A DNA stretch of 64,000 nt, taken from contig JAEWBF010000060.1 in the NCBI GenBank assembly GCA_023391285.1, positions 8,069 through 72,068 on the forward strand, read 5' to 3'. The notes under the pieces are model-generated. The model did no database searches. It was not told where the DNA came from and saw only the letters and a program-made list of their open reading frames with translations. The DNA comes from Verrucomicrobiota bacterium (GTDB lineage Bacteria; Verrucomicrobiota; Verrucomicrobiia; Opitutales; Opitutaceae). Below, one piece after another: positions 1 through 10,617 of the stretch. Within the stretch, counting starts at the first letter, position 1, and each line of letters opens with the position of its first letter. Position numbers and translations under genes: made by a program.

Positions 1-1910
1 TCGTCGGCCCGATCAAGCTGCCCGACGCCGACATCGATACCGTCCTCGGTCTCCTCGAAATCTACACCGGCCGCAGCATCCTCCGCCCGCAACAACTCCC
101 CACCGCCACCTACCGGCTGGTCATCGATAAACAAATCCCGAAATCCGAAGCCGTCCTCGCCCTCGAAACCGTCCTCGCTCTCAACCAGGTCGGCGTCGCA
201 CCCCTCGGCGATAAATTCCTCAAAGTCGTCGCCCTCTCCCAAGTCAAAACCGAGGCGCCCGAGATGATCTCCGGCTCCACCTTCGACTACCCGCCCAGCG
301 GCCGCATCGCCACGAAGCTCTTCCAGCTCAATTTTCTCCGCGTTAACGAATTCATCCCGCAAATGACGCCGCTCCTCTCCCCCGGCGTCGCCAACGGCGT
401 GGTCCCCCTCGACAAAGCCAACGCCGCCCTCATCACCGACTCGATCTCCAATCTCCAGCGCGTCGAGCTCCTCATCAACGAACTCGACAAGCCGATAATG
501 ACCGGCCTCACGCCGAAGTTCTACACCCTCCGCAACGGCGCCAAAGCGAGCGATGTCGTGAACAAAATCCGCGCGATGTTCGTCGGCCCGCTCCAAAACC
601 AGCTCGGCACGTCGCTTTCCTACAGCGCCGACGACCGCACCAACCAAGTCATCCTCCTCGCCGACGAACGCCAGATCCCGCTCTTCGACGAACTCATCGC
701 CAAACTCGACACTCGCTCCGACCCCAACACCCGCAACGAGGTCATCTATCTCAAGCACGCTTCCGCGAAAGAAGTCGCGCCGCTTCTCAGCCAGCTCGTC
801 TCCGGCCAGACCAGCGCCGCGCAAAAAGCCGGCGGCGGCCCCCGCCCCCTCGTCCCCGGCCAGCCTCCCACTCCTGATGCTCCTGCCGTCGAAGCCGTCC
901 TGACCGAGAACACCAACGAATTCAGCACCCTCGTCACCATCATCGCCGATGAACGCAGCAACGCCGTCGTCGTCTCCGGCACCCTCGACGACATCCGCCT
1001 CATCCGCGACCTCGTCGATAAGGTCGACATCCTCCTCGCCCAGGTTCGCATCGAAGTCATCATCGCCGAGGTCACGCTCGACGAATCCCAACGCAGCGGC
1101 ATCAGCGCGCTCAACCTTTCCGTCGAAACCAATCAGGAAGGCCGCACCAGTATCACCAAGTTCGCGGCCGATGGCGGCAACTCCGGTGCCGGCGGCATCG
1201 CGGGCTGGAACATCACCAGCGGCGTCGTCAACCCGCTCGCGTTCAACGCAGTTCTGCAAAACACCGGTTCGCGCGGCAACGTGAAGATCCTCTCCGCTCC
1301 CACGATCGTCACCACGCACAACAAAGAAGCGCAGATCCTCGTCGGCCAATCGCAGCCGATCATCACGTCCAGCACCCGCTCGCCTCTCACCGCCACCACG
1401 CCCGGCATCAGTGATCCTTTCGCCAGCACGTCCCAAGTTACTTACAAAGACATCGCCATCGACCTGAAGGTCACGCCGCTCATCGGCGAAGACGGCAACA
1501 TCCAGCTCAAGATCTCTCAAAAGGTCGACGACATCCTCAGCAACATCACGATCGACGGAAACCAACAGCCGATCATCGGCCGTCGCGAAGCCACGTCGTT
1601 CGTCAATGTTCGCGATATGGAAATGGTCGTCCTCGGCGGTTTGCAGCGCACCAAGAACACGCGCAGTCGCTCCAAGCTCGGCTTCTTCTTCGAGATTCCG
1701 ATTCTCAGTCACATCCTCGGTGGCCGTAATAACGAACTCCAGCGCACCGAACTTCTCCTCTTCATCCGTCCGGTGATTCTCCACACGGAGAACAGCACCG
1801 CCGACACCACGAGCTCCATCAACTCGCTCTCCAATCGCGACCAGATCAACCAGTTCCTCAGCGACCCCTCCAAGCCCGCCAAGGAACCCTTGATCGAAAA
1901 GCTTAAGTAG
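1..1910 (+). CDS. gspD: Type II secretion system secretin GspD (5' end missing)
   Basis: Outer-membrane secretin that forms the T2SS exit pore. The open frame enters from the window edge (first full codon at base 3), so the signal peptide and part of the N0 domain are missing. The visible start of the protein (VGPIKLPDADIDTVLGLLE) is N0/STN-like. It is followed by N1-N3 ring domains and, from about residue 300, the secretin core with its conserved features (VKILSAPTIVT, then VNVRDMEMVVLGGL near the C-terminus). A Gly/Pro-rich linker (KAGGGPRPLVPGQPPTPD) splits the N3 domain, as is common in secretins. gspE follows after 33 bases. Family identification is secure. PilQ is less likely, because gspE, gspF and the pseudopilins are all in the window. 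Confidence 0.93.
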   Translation, partial: VGPIKLPDADIDTVLGLLEIYTGRSILRPQQLPTATYRLVIDKQIPKSEAVLALETVLALNQVGVAPLGDKFLKVVALSQVKTEAPEMISGSTFDYPPSGRIATKLFQLNFLRVNEFIPQMTPLLSPGVANGVVPLDKANAALITDSISNLQRVELLINELDKPIMTGLTPKFYTLRNGAKASDVVNKIRAMFVGPLQNQLGTSLSYSADDRTNQVILLADERQIPLFDELIAKLDTRSDPNTRNEVIYLKHASAKEVAPLLSQLVSGQTSAAQKAGGGPRPLVPGQPPTPDAPAVEAVLTENTNEFSTLVTIIADERSNAVVVSGTLDDIRLIRDLVDKVDILLAQVRIEVIIAEVTLDESQRSGISALNLSVETNQEGRTSITKFAADGGNSGAGGIAGWNITSGVVNPLAFNAVLQNTGSRGNVKILSAPTIVTTHNKEAQILVGQSQPIITSSTRSPLTATTPGISDPFASTSQVTYKDIAIDLKVTPLIGEDGNIQLKISQKVDDILSNITIDGNQQPIIGRREATSFVNVRDMEMVVLGGLQRTKNTRSRSKLGFFFEIPILSHILGGRNNELQRTELLLFIRPVILHTENSTADTTSSINSLSNRDQINQFLSDPSKPAKEPLIEKLK

Positions 1911-1943
1911 TAACCGCGCCCCTCCTTCGCGCGCCTTCCCGAC

Positions 1944-3686
<1,743 letters not shown>

Positions 3687-3691
3687 GCCCG

Positions 3692-3720
3692 TTGACAGGT
3701 TCCGCCTTCTGCCGAAGCTT
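3692..3720 (+). promoter_or_regulatory. Candidate promoter of hicBA
   Basis: A consensus -35 TTGACA (3692-3697) is followed after 17 bases by AAGCTT (3715-3720) at the -10 position, a poor -10. The hicB ATG lies at 3727, where transcription would be expected to start, so the transcript would be leaderless or nearly so. It would give the toxin-antitoxin pair its own promoter inside the gsp operon. Confidence 0.4.
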
Positions 3721-3726
3721 CTCTTC

Positions 3727-3939
3727 ATGAAACGCGAGTTCAGTGTTGTCATCGAACGCGACTCCGCCGGCTTCTACGTCGCCTCCGTCCCTTCGCTTCC
3801 CGGGTGTCACACGCAGGCCAAATCGCTGGACGTCCTCATGAAGCGCATCGGCGAAGCGATTGATCTATGCCGCGAAATCTACGGCGATCCTGAAACGACG
3901 ACCGAGTTCGTCGGAATTCAAAAAGTCGCAGTAGGCTGA
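3727..3939 (+). CDS. hicB: HicB-family antitoxin
   Basis: A 70-residue protein with the HicB/UPF0150 fold signature: FSVVIERDSAGFYVASVPSLPGCH, here read as the stretch from residue 5 to about 28, then an amphipathic helix with RIGEAIDLC. HicB binds and neutralises HicA and usually represses its own operon. No C-terminal DNA-binding HTH is present, so it is the short form. Its stop codon overlaps the hicA start by one base (TGATG), which supports translational coupling. The order antitoxin then toxin is the reverse of the E. coli order but is common for short HicB/HicA pairs. It sits 40 bases after gspE and before gspF, an unusual place for a toxin-antitoxin module. Confidence 0.85.
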   Translation: MKREFSVVIERDSAGFYVASVPSLPGCHTQAKSLDVLMKRIGEAIDLCREIYGDPETTTEFVGIQKVAVG

Positions 3940-4163
3940 TGCCCAGGCACCCGAGACTGCGCGGTCGGGAACTCATCGCAGCCCTCCGGCGCGCCGGGTT
4001 TGCTGTGAAGCGCATCAAGGGCAGCCATCATTTCCTCCAACATAGCGACGGTCGCGCCACCGTTGTTCCTGTTCACTCCGGCGAGCAAATCGGACCCGGC
4101 CTGTTCAACCGAATCCTCCGCGACGCCGATCTCACAGTCGAAGAGTTCCTCGATCTGCTCTGA
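3939..4163 (+). CDS. hicA: HicA-family mRNA interferase toxin
   Basis: A 74-residue protein with the small dsRBD-like HicA fold. RELIAALRRAGFAVKRIKGS is followed directly by HHFLQH, which carries the conserved G-S-H histidine of the active site, then VVPVHSGEQIGPGLFNRILR and DLTVEEFLDLL. HicA toxins cleave mRNA when not bound by HicB. It starts on the stop codon of hicB and ends three bases before the ATG of gspF, so read-through transcription of the gsp genes must pass through the toxin. All expected core residues are present, so it is probably functional. Confidence 0.87.
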   Translation: MPRHPRLRGRELIAALRRAGFAVKRIKGSHHFLQHSDGRATVVPVHSGEQIGPGLFNRILRDADLTVEEFLDLL

Positions 4164-4166
4164 CGC

Positions 4167-5420
4167 ATGCCCCGCTTCACCTACACCGCCCGCAACCGCG
4201 CCGGCCAAAACGTCTCCGACACCCTCGAAGCCCCGAGCAGACGCGACGCCCTCCGCCTCCTCGCCGCCCGCGGCCTCCAAGTAATCTCGACGAACGAAGT
4301 CGCCGCCGGCAAACCCGCCAAATCTGCCAAAACCTCCGCCGCTCCCGCCGCCGCCAAGCCGTCCGGTCGCGCCAGCGCGCTGAATCGCAACCAGCGCCTG
4401 CCTTTCCTCGAAGCGCTCCACGATCTCATCACCAGCGGCATGTCCGCCGGCGAAGCCGTCCGACTCCTCTCGACGCGCATCAAAGAGCCCGCGCTTCGCA
4501 CACTCTGCACCGCGCTCTGGGAACGCCTCAGCGAGGGCGCCCCGCTTTCCCGCGCGATGTCGGATTTCCCCGCCGTCTTCGATCCCGCCACTATCAATTT
4601 GATTCAGGCCGGCGAAGCCACCGGCTCGCTGAACGACACCCTCACGCGCCTCATCTCGCATCTCAACGAACAGCGCGAACTCCGCCGCCAACTCGTCGCC
4701 GCCCTCGCCTATCCCGTGTTCATGGTGTTCGTCGCCATCGGCGTCAGCCTCTTCTTCCTCTTCTTCCTCCTGCCGCGCCTCCAAACCCTTCTCGCCTCGC
4801 TCGGCAGCGAACTCCCGCTCTCCACGCGTCTTCTCGTCGGCACCTCACAATTCGCGCTCCACTACGGCCCCTTCGTCGCCATCGGCCTCGTGCTCGGCGC
4901 CGTCGCTTTCTGGCGCTGGCGCCAAACCGAGGTCGGCCGCGCCACCACCGACGCCTGGCTTCTGCGCCTCCCGCTGATCGGCCCCTTCGTCGTCTCTCAA
5001 TCCGTTCTCGCGTTCAGCCAGACGCTCTCCGTCCTTCTCGCCAACGGCATCACCGCCGCCGACGCGCTGCGCATGACTGAGCGTCAGATCTCCAATCGCG
5101 TTCATCGCCGCGCCTTCGACGAAGCCACCGACCGCGTCCTCGAAGGCGAATCGCTCTCGCTCGCCCTCACGCGCACCAACTGCTTTCCCGACCTCGTCCT
5201 TGATCGCCTTTCCGTCGGCGAAAACACCGGCAACGTCGTCCCCAGCCTCCAAGACATCGCCCGCAGCTACCAGAAGATCGTTACTAACAAGCTCAACGTC
5301 TTCACCAAGGTCATCGCCAGCGGCGTCCTCCTCCTCGTCTTCGTCCTCGTCTGCTTCATCGCCGTCGCCATCGTCAGCGCCGTCTTCTCCGTCAGCACCA
5401 GCTTCAACATGGCCGGCTAA
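4167..5420 (+). CDS. gspF: Type II secretion inner-membrane protein GspF
   Basis: Polytopic inner-membrane platform protein of the T2SS. It begins with MPRFTYTARNRAGQNVSDTL, the typical GspF/PilC N-terminus, and has an Ala/Lys-rich linker at residues 45-70. Two T2SSF domains follow (about 72-195 and 275-397), each followed by a hydrophobic segment, with a third membrane span between them. The LIQAGEATGSL and LSVGENTGNV signatures are present. At 417 residues it is full length. It starts three bases after hicA. Its stop is followed at once by two REP-like palindromes and no pseudopilin gene; the pseudopilins lie 10 kb away on the other strand. Confidence 0.93.
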   Translation: MPRFTYTARNRAGQNVSDTLEAPSRRDALRLLAARGLQVISTNEVAAGKPAKSAKTSAAPAAAKPSGRASALNRNQRLPFLEALHDLITSGMSAGEAVRLLSTRIKEPALRTLCTALWERLSEGAPLSRAMSDFPAVFDPATINLIQAGEATGSLNDTLTRLISHLNEQRELRRQLVAALAYPVFMVFVAIGVSLFFLFFLLPRLQTLLASLGSELPLSTRLLVGTSQFALHYGPFVAIGLVLGAVAFWRWRQTEVGRATTDAWLLRLPLIGPFVVSQSVLAFSQTLSVLLANGITAADALRMTERQISNRVHRRAFDEATDRVLEGESLSLALTRTNCFPDLVLDRLSVGENTGNVVPSLQDIARSYQKIVTNKLNVFTKVIASGVLLLVFVLVCFIAVAIVSAVFSVSTSFNMAG

Positions 5421-5430
5421 CCCCGCCTTG

Positions 5431-5456
5431 TAGGGCGGGGTCTCCCGACCCCGCCG
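5431..5456 (+). repeat. REP-like palindrome, GTAG head (GGCGGGGTC family)
   Basis: A GTAG tetranucleotide is followed by a perfect inverted repeat GGCGGGGTC-TCCC-GACCCCGCC. Close relatives are at 57424-57449 and 62873-62898. It lies 10 bases after gspF and could also act as a transcription-stalling hairpin. Confidence 0.8.
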
Positions 5457-5471
5457 CGATCCCCCACACAC

Positions 5472-5497
5472 ATGGAGGCGCGGTGCCCCCACCGCGC
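5472..5497 (+). repeat. REP-like palindrome, GGAG head (GCGCGGTG family)
   Basis: ATGGAG is followed by the perfect inverted repeat GCGCGGTG-CCCC-CACCGCGC. Related copies are at 7535, 45003, 46792 and 54881, all in the same orientation. Confidence 0.8.
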
Positions 5498-5524
5498 AAT
5501 CCACCGCGCCCGCGCTTGCGTCCC

Positions 5525-7444
5525 TCAATCCGCATCGAACACCTCGATCAACACGATCCCCGCGCCGTCATCCCGCGCCTTCGAGATAAAACTATAAACG
5601 CCCGCGCGCAGCTTTAGCAGCATCGCCGACGAATTCGCATCCGATCCTGCCAGCGCTCCTGCGCCGATCCGCGCTCCTTCCGTCGTGATTGCCGCCGCAT
5701 TCGCATTCTGCGCCCAGTTGTCATTGATCGCGATCACCGGCGCGCCCGCATGCAACTCGATCATGGGATTCCCCATCACACTCGCCTGCGGCAACCCTTG
5801 CGCCGTCAACGTCGGTCCCACCGCGCGCACCAGCACTCGCTTCGTGCCATCGCCCGTCACCACAAATCCGCCGATTGGCACGCGATCTCCCCCCTCGCCA
5901 TACGCGCGCGTCGCAATGCCCGCGAATCCCGACGCCTCGTTCGCCAAGTCCGCATCATACACTTCGAGCAACACGATGCCCGAACTGCCGTTCTTCCCCG
6001 AAACGATGAACGTGTAAGCCCCCGGCTCCAACGTCGTCAGCAGCGCCGCCGATCGCGTGTCCGAATCCATCAGCGGCGTCGCACCGATCTGCGCGCCCAC
6101 CGTCGTGATTTCACCCGCGTTGGCGTTCGTCGTCCAATCGTCGTTCTCCGCAATCACCGGCGATCCACGGTGCAACTCGACCACTGGATCCGCCAACAAT
6201 TCTCCCGCCGAAAGCCCCTGCGCCGCCAGCGACGGACCCACCGCGCGAATCAACACCCGCTTCGGCGCCGATCCCGCGATCACAAACCCGCCGATCGGCA
6301 CGCGGTCTCCCGTGCTGCAATACGCGCGCGTCGCAATACTCGCAAACCTCGCTCGCCCGCCTCCCACTCCCGCCGGCATCTGCACGCGCATCGCCGCGCT
6401 CGGCGCTGACGCGCTCCCGCCGTTCACCGCCGACACTCGATAATAGTAGGTCGTATTCGCCACAGCGCTCGTATCTACATACGAGGTCGACGCGCCAAGA
6501 TCCCACGACATCACGCCCGCACTGAACGCCTCGTCCGCTGCCCGTTCGAGCTTGTAACCCGTCGCCGCCGTGCCCGACGTCGCCGCGAGCCACGACACGG
6601 TCACCTCCGTCGCGCTCGACGCAAACGCGCCCGCGCTCGACGGCGTATTCGGCGCCCCCGCTCCCGACGCGTTCACCGTCAGGATCGCATTATTGCTCGT
6701 CGCCGACCCCGCCGCATTCGTCGCCACGACCGTATAAACGCCCGCCCCCGAAGCTTGCACATTGCTCAACGTCAGCGTCGTCGCCGTCTCACCCGAAAGA
6801 TTCGCCCCGTCCTTGCGCCACTGATACGTCGGCTCGGGCGAGCCCGACGCCGCCACCGTGAACATCACATTCGCGCCCACGTTCACCGTCTGACTCTGCG
6901 GCTGCGTCGTGATCGCCGGCGCCGTGTTCGTCGATCCCCCACCCGTCACATTGATCGTGTAGCTGAAATTCACCGTCGACTGCGCAGTCGGTGTATCGGT
7001 CGCCCGCAACGTCAGCGTATAATCGCCCGCAGTTGTCGGCGTCCCGCTCAACGTCAGCGTTGCACCGTTGATCGTCCCTCCCGTCGCACCGCCTTGAAAC
7101 ATCAACCCCGGGGGCAGGGTCCCGCTCACGGTCCACGTCTCCGGCTCCGACAACGTTCCCGTAATGCTAAATCCAATTGTCACCGGCACGCCCACCGTCG
7201 CCGCAAAGGGACTCGCCGCCGTGATCGCCAGTTGCGTCGCTCCCGCCAGCGAATGCACCGCGCCCAGCGACGCCCCCGTCGCGATGGCCGACTTCAACAC
7301 CGCGCCAATCGGCGACGCCAAAACAAACTCCTCCGTCGCAATCAACCCCCGCACCACCGGCGTGCGTTGCAAGAGCGCGATCAGCGCAACCGTCGGAACA
7401 TTCAGCCAGCGCAGCCGGCGTTGAAAATGACGCAGGGTTTTCAT
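5525..7444 (-). CDS. Ig-like/fibronectin III surface protein with duplicated C-terminal module
   Basis: About 639 residues from the chosen start MKTLRHFQRR. An upstream in-frame start at 7504 would add a poor Arg-rich leader. The N-terminal hydrophobic segment could be a signal or anchor. Domains in order: a putative-Ig (He_PIG-like) domain with LPPGLMFQGG and a closing SGTPTTAGDYTLTLRATD; an Ig domain (ITTQPQSQTVNVGAN through YQWRKDG); a FnIII domain (VTVSWLAATSGTAATGYKLE); then two copies of a module of about 115 residues carrying DRVPIGGFV, KRVLIRAVGPSL or KRVLVRAVGPTL, and a VLLEVYDAD or VLIEVFDAD end. I know this module from many verrucomicrobial extracellular proteins, but its function is unknown to me. 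Its position beside gspF makes it a candidate T2SS substrate (inference). Confidence 0.75.
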   Translation of the reverse strand: MKTLRHFQRRLRWLNVPTVALIALLQRTPVVRGLIATEEFVLASPIGAVLKSAIATGASLGAVHSLAGATQLAITAASPFAATVGVPVTIGFSITGTLSEPETWTVSGTLPPGLMFQGGATGGTINGATLTLSGTPTTAGDYTLTLRATDTPTAQSTVNFSYTINVTGGGSTNTAPAITTQPQSQTVNVGANVMFTVAASGSPEPTYQWRKDGANLSGETATTLTLSNVQASGAGVYTVVATNAAGSATSNNAILTVNASGAGAPNTPSSAGAFASSATEVTVSWLAATSGTAATGYKLERAADEAFSAGVMSWDLGASTSYVDTSAVANTTYYYRVSAVNGGSASAPSAAMRVQMPAGVGGGRARFASIATRAYCSTGDRVPIGGFVIAGSAPKRVLIRAVGPSLAAQGLSAGELLADPVVELHRGSPVIAENDDWTTNANAGEITTVGAQIGATPLMDSDTRSAALLTTLEPGAYTFIVSGKNGSSGIVLLEVYDADLANEASGFAGIATRAYGEGGDRVPIGGFVVTGDGTKRVLVRAVGPTLTAQGLPQASVMGNPMIELHAGAPVIAINDNWAQNANAAAITTEGARIGAGALAGSDANSSAMLLKLRAGVYSFISKARDDGAGIVLIEVFDAD

Positions 7445-7534
7445 GGCTCGTAAACCTCCGCCGCGAAGTCGACGCAAGCACCCCGCCGCCAGCAACCCCC
7501 TCACCGTAACGAAACCGTCAGCCTTCCTCCAGAG

Positions 7535-7558
7535 GGAGGCGCGGTGCTTCCACCCGCG
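7535..7558 (+). repeat. Degenerate REP-like element (GCGCGGTG family)
   Basis: GGAGGCGCGGTGCTTCCACC followed by CGCG resembles the other GGAG-headed palindromes, but the right arm has an extra C. It lies in the 123-base gap between the outer-membrane protein and the Ig-domain gene, which holds nothing else I can identify. Confidence 0.55.
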
Positions 7559-7567
7559 CGTAGCTCC

Positions 7568-8839
7568 TCAAAACCGCACCACCCACTGCCCCGCCACCCA
7601 CTGCGTCCACGCGCGCTCCGCCACTTCGTCGTGTTGCACGCTGTATTGAAGTTTCAACTGCGTGTGCGGCGAAAACCGAAACACCGGCCCCAAATCCATT
7701 CGTCGCGTGTTTGCTCCCCAACGCCACCGCGCGCCCACTCCCTCCGCGATCTTCCCATAGAGCTGCTCATTCCACCGCACCGCCGCAAAGAACCGCGGCG
7801 TGAACTTGTATTTCCCTTCCACGTAATACGACACGAGTTCCGCATCTCCAATCCCCGGCACCTCGAAACGACCAGCGAAAACCTCCGCCCACACCTGCAC
7901 GTGATGCCACGCAAAACTCACGTCCTGCGCTACGACATATTGTCGATAGTCGCTTCGCCCTTTTCCCGCCGCCAGCGCCACCGGAATATCTGTTCGCATG
8001 TAGGATCCTCCGCTCGCCGATACGCCCAAATTCCACATCGCATTCGGCCGATATCCCAGCCGAACGCTGGTCGTCGGATGCCGAAACTCGAACTCCCCTC
8101 GGTTCCACACCCGCGGGCGCGACGAGAGCGAGGCATCCTTCAACTCGGCCGCATACGTGAACCGTCCCCATTGTCCGGATACGGTCACACCCGTCGTGTA
8201 ACTCGGCCCCCAGAGCAGCGGCAGCCGCAGCGGCTTGTCGAACACCCGCCCGCCATGCGGCGAGCGCGGACTCACGTGCGCCCACTCCCGTAGTTCACTC
8301 AACGAATCCGGCGCCCCGTTGTCCCAAATTCCCGTCAATTGCTCATACGGGAGCGGCGCCGTCACGAACGGATTCTCCCACGAGCCATGCCGCGGCACCC
8401 AGTTGCCGACGATCGTCCCAAATTTACCGACCTGCACGCTCAGCCGCCCGTCTTCCCACGGCGTCACGCGCAACGCATATTCGTCCAGCCGCCCGCGCAA
8501 CGTTCGCGGTCCCGGATCGAACCCGCGATCCACTCGCATCTGCGCAAACGCATACACGCTCCGCCCCGCTTGCACGTCGAGGAACACGCTCAAGCGCGGG
8601 TTGAACAGCGTCTCTCCCGTCGCATCGAGCAACGCCGGCGCCGGATGCGAAAACGCATAACCTTCTAAATCCAGCGTCCCGCTCAACCGCGCCCGCAACC
8701 GCGAGTCCCCCGAGCTCACTGTCAACGCCTCTGCCAAACGATCAAAGCCCGCCTCGCTACCGCGCACGCGTTCACTTACGCCCGCCACCATCGTCGTCAC
8801 CACGATCAACCGCGCCACACCTGTAACGGAAAAGCGCAT
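7568..8839 (-). CDS. Putative outer-membrane beta-barrel protein of the redox/two-component operon
   Basis: 423 residues from the start MRFSVTGVARLIVV, an N-terminal signal peptide. An in-frame extension to 8905 would overlap the kinase gene and is unlikely. The protein has alternating hydrophobic and aromatic beta strands, many W/Y/F girdle residues, and ends in VAGQWVVRF, with the terminal Phe typical of BamA-dependent barrels. I do not recognise a named porin family. It begins eight bases after the histidine kinase stop codon, so it is almost certainly cotranscribed with the upstream regulator, cupredoxin and kinase. A channel or receptor role for the substrate handled by this operon is inference. 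Confidence 0.7.
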   Translation of the reverse strand: MRFSVTGVARLIVVTTMVAGVSERVRGSEAGFDRLAEALTVSSGDSRLRARLSGTLDLEGYAFSHPAPALLDATGETLFNPRLSVFLDVQAGRSVYAFAQMRVDRGFDPGPRTLRGRLDEYALRVTPWEDGRLSVQVGKFGTIVGNWVPRHGSWENPFVTAPLPYEQLTGIWDNGAPDSLSELREWAHVSPRSPHGGRVFDKPLRLPLLWGPSYTTGVTVSGQWGRFTYAAELKDASLSSRPRVWNRGEFEFRHPTTSVRLGYRPNAMWNLGVSASGGSYMRTDIPVALAAGKGRSDYRQYVVAQDVSFAWHHVQVWAEVFAGRFEVPGIGDAELVSYYVEGKYKFTPRFFAAVRWNEQLYGKIAEGVGARWRWGANTRRMDLGPVFRFSPHTQLKLQYSVQHDEVAERAWTQWVAGQWVVRF

Positions 8840-8847
8840 ACGTTCCT

Positions 8848-10617
8848 TCAAACACCCCGCGCCCCCGCCGGCGCAAGCCGGAAGCTCACCTGAAACTCCG
8901 TCCATTCCCCGTCCGAACGCACAAGCTCCAACTCCCCTCCGTGCAGCCGCGCCAGCTCGCGCGCCAGGTTCAATCCCAAGCCATACCCGGGCACATTTTC
9001 GCCCACGCCACCGCGGTGAAATCGCTCGAAAATATGCCCGCGCGCCTCCGCCGGAATCGCCGGTCCCGTGTTCGCCACATTCAGCCGCACCATCTCGTCC
9101 TCCGCTTGCGCTAGCACCCGCACACGCCCGCGCTGATGATTATACTTCCGCGCGTTCTCCAGCAGGTTTTGCAGGATCAGCGAAAGGTAGCGCTTTTCTC
9201 CCGACACCCACAACGCCGCCGGTCGATCCACCTCCACTTCCAACCTCAGCTCATCCGTCTGCGCCCCGAGATCATCCATCGCCGCATCGATCAACTCCGT
9301 CAGATTCACCGCCCGGAACTCGATCGTGAGCCGCCCGGCATCCATCCGGGACAACAACAACAAATCCTCGATGACTCCAGAAAGCCGATACGTCTGATGA
9401 ATCAACGCCGAGATCTCCCGGCATTCCTCCGGTGTCCAGTGCTCGCGCGCGAGCAGTTCCTCCAGCCCCGCGCGCAACACGGTCACCGGCGTCTTCAACT
9501 GGTGCGACGCATCCGCTGAAAATCTCGCCGCCCGCTGCAGTTCTTCGTGCGTCATCTCCAACGCCGCTTCCGCTCGCACGCGTTGCATCAGGTTCTCCTC
9601 CGAATCCACCGCGAGTTTTTCCACCGGTCGCGACAACCGCTTCGCCAGCGCATGACTCGCGCCAAATCCCGCCAGCAACAAAAGCCCACCCGCACCGAGC
9701 ACCCGCCAGCGCAGCTTGCCCTGCCGCTCCAACATCCCCGCGAGCGAATACACGCACACCTCGTAGGCCGGCGCATACCGCGACCCGGGGTTCAGCTTTT
9801 TGTAGAACACCAGATGCGGCACGCCCTCCACCTTCCGCTCGAAACTCGCCGGCTCTCCCCCGGTCCGCGCAATCGCCTGCGCCACTTCGCCCGACAGCGC
9901 CGCCTCTTCCGCCGCACTCAGCTCGTTCAACCTCAACTTCCCGCCCAGCCATACTCCGCGCTTCATCCCCGCCGCCGCTTGCGACCCGGTAAACGTCGCC
10001 GGCTCGAACCCCAACACCAGCGCCGCAATCACCTCGCCCGTTTCCCCCGAAACAATCGGCATCGCGATCAGCTCCGACATCACCTCCTCGCCCGCTTCGT
10101 TTTGCCGCGCGAGATATCCGAGTTGCTGCCGCTCCGGCACACCCGGCAGCGCCAGCTGCGCCTCCTCATGCGCAAGCAACGGCCCCACCTCCAGTTGATG
10201 AGTCGGTGCAATCACGCGGCCGCGCCGGTCGAGAAATCGGTAAAACTGCGCGTGCAACGCATATCCCCCCGCTTCGCCGTGCGACGTCGCCATCACATCG
10301 CGCAGCTCGTCTCGGGCACTTGGATACAACAAATCGAGCGCATCGTCTTCCAGCGCCGCGTGAATCCGTGGCTTGCGCACCAGCGACCGGCACCGCTCGG
10401 CCAGCACCGCGTGCCGCAGCTCCTGCACGTTGTGCAGCGCCGCCAGCTCCGCCTGAAATTCCCGCTGCAGTTCCTGCTCGACCGCGCCCGCCACATTCCT
10501 CTGCGCCAACACGAGCGCGGTCACCGTCAGCGCCAGCACGATCAGCATCATCGCGACGAGCAGCTTCGCGCGAAACCGCCTCACGCCCGCCGGCATGTTG
10601 TCAGCCGCCGCAATCAC
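8848..10617 (-). CDS. Membrane sensor histidine kinase
   Basis: Two-component sensor. A GTG at 10617 overlaps the cupredoxin stop codon as GTGA; an ATG at 10596 is the alternative. Order: TM helix (KLLVAMMLIVLALTVTALVLA), an extracytoplasmic sensor region of about 300 residues without a domain I can name, a second TM helix (VLGAGGLLLLAGFGASHALA), the H-box SADASHQLKTP near residue 370, and an HATPase domain with the N-box NLLENARKYN and a G-box region GYGLGLNLAREL. It partners the response regulator encoded two genes upstream. The overlap with the cupredoxin gene suggests that the cupredoxin or its metal may be part of the sensed signal (inference). Confidence 0.9.
   Translation of the reverse strand: MIAAADNMPAGVRRFRAKLLVAMMLIVLALTVTALVLAQRNVAGAVEQELQREFQAELAALHNVQELRHAVLAERCRSLVRKPRIHAALEDDALDLLYPSARDELRDVMATSHGEAGGYALHAQFYRFLDRRGRVIAPTHQLEVGPLLAHEEAQLALPGVPERQQLGYLARQNEAGEEVMSELIAMPIVSGETGEVIAALVLGFEPATFTGSQAAAGMKRGVWLGGKLRLNELSAAEEAALSGEVAQAIARTGGEPASFERKVEGVPHLVFYKKLNPGSRYAPAYEVCVYSLAGMLERQGKLRWRVLGAGGLLLLAGFGASHALAKRLSRPVEKLAVDSEENLMQRVRAEAALEMTHEELQRAARFSADASHQLKTPVTVLRAGLEELLAREHWTPEECREISALIHQTYRLSGVIEDLLLLSRMDAGRLTIEFRAVNLTELIDAAMDDLGAQTDELRLEVEVDRPAALWVSGEKRYLSLILQNLLENARKYNHQRGRVRVLAQAEDEMVRLNVANTGPAIPAEARGHIFERFHRGGVGENVPGYGLGLNLARELARLHGGELELVRSDGEWTEFQVSFRLAPAGARGV

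Noticed and set aside
3687..3726. hicBA as leftover of a larger mobile island
   Set aside because: No integrase, transposase or target-site duplication is visible around the pair, and spacing to the gsp genes is tight on both sides.
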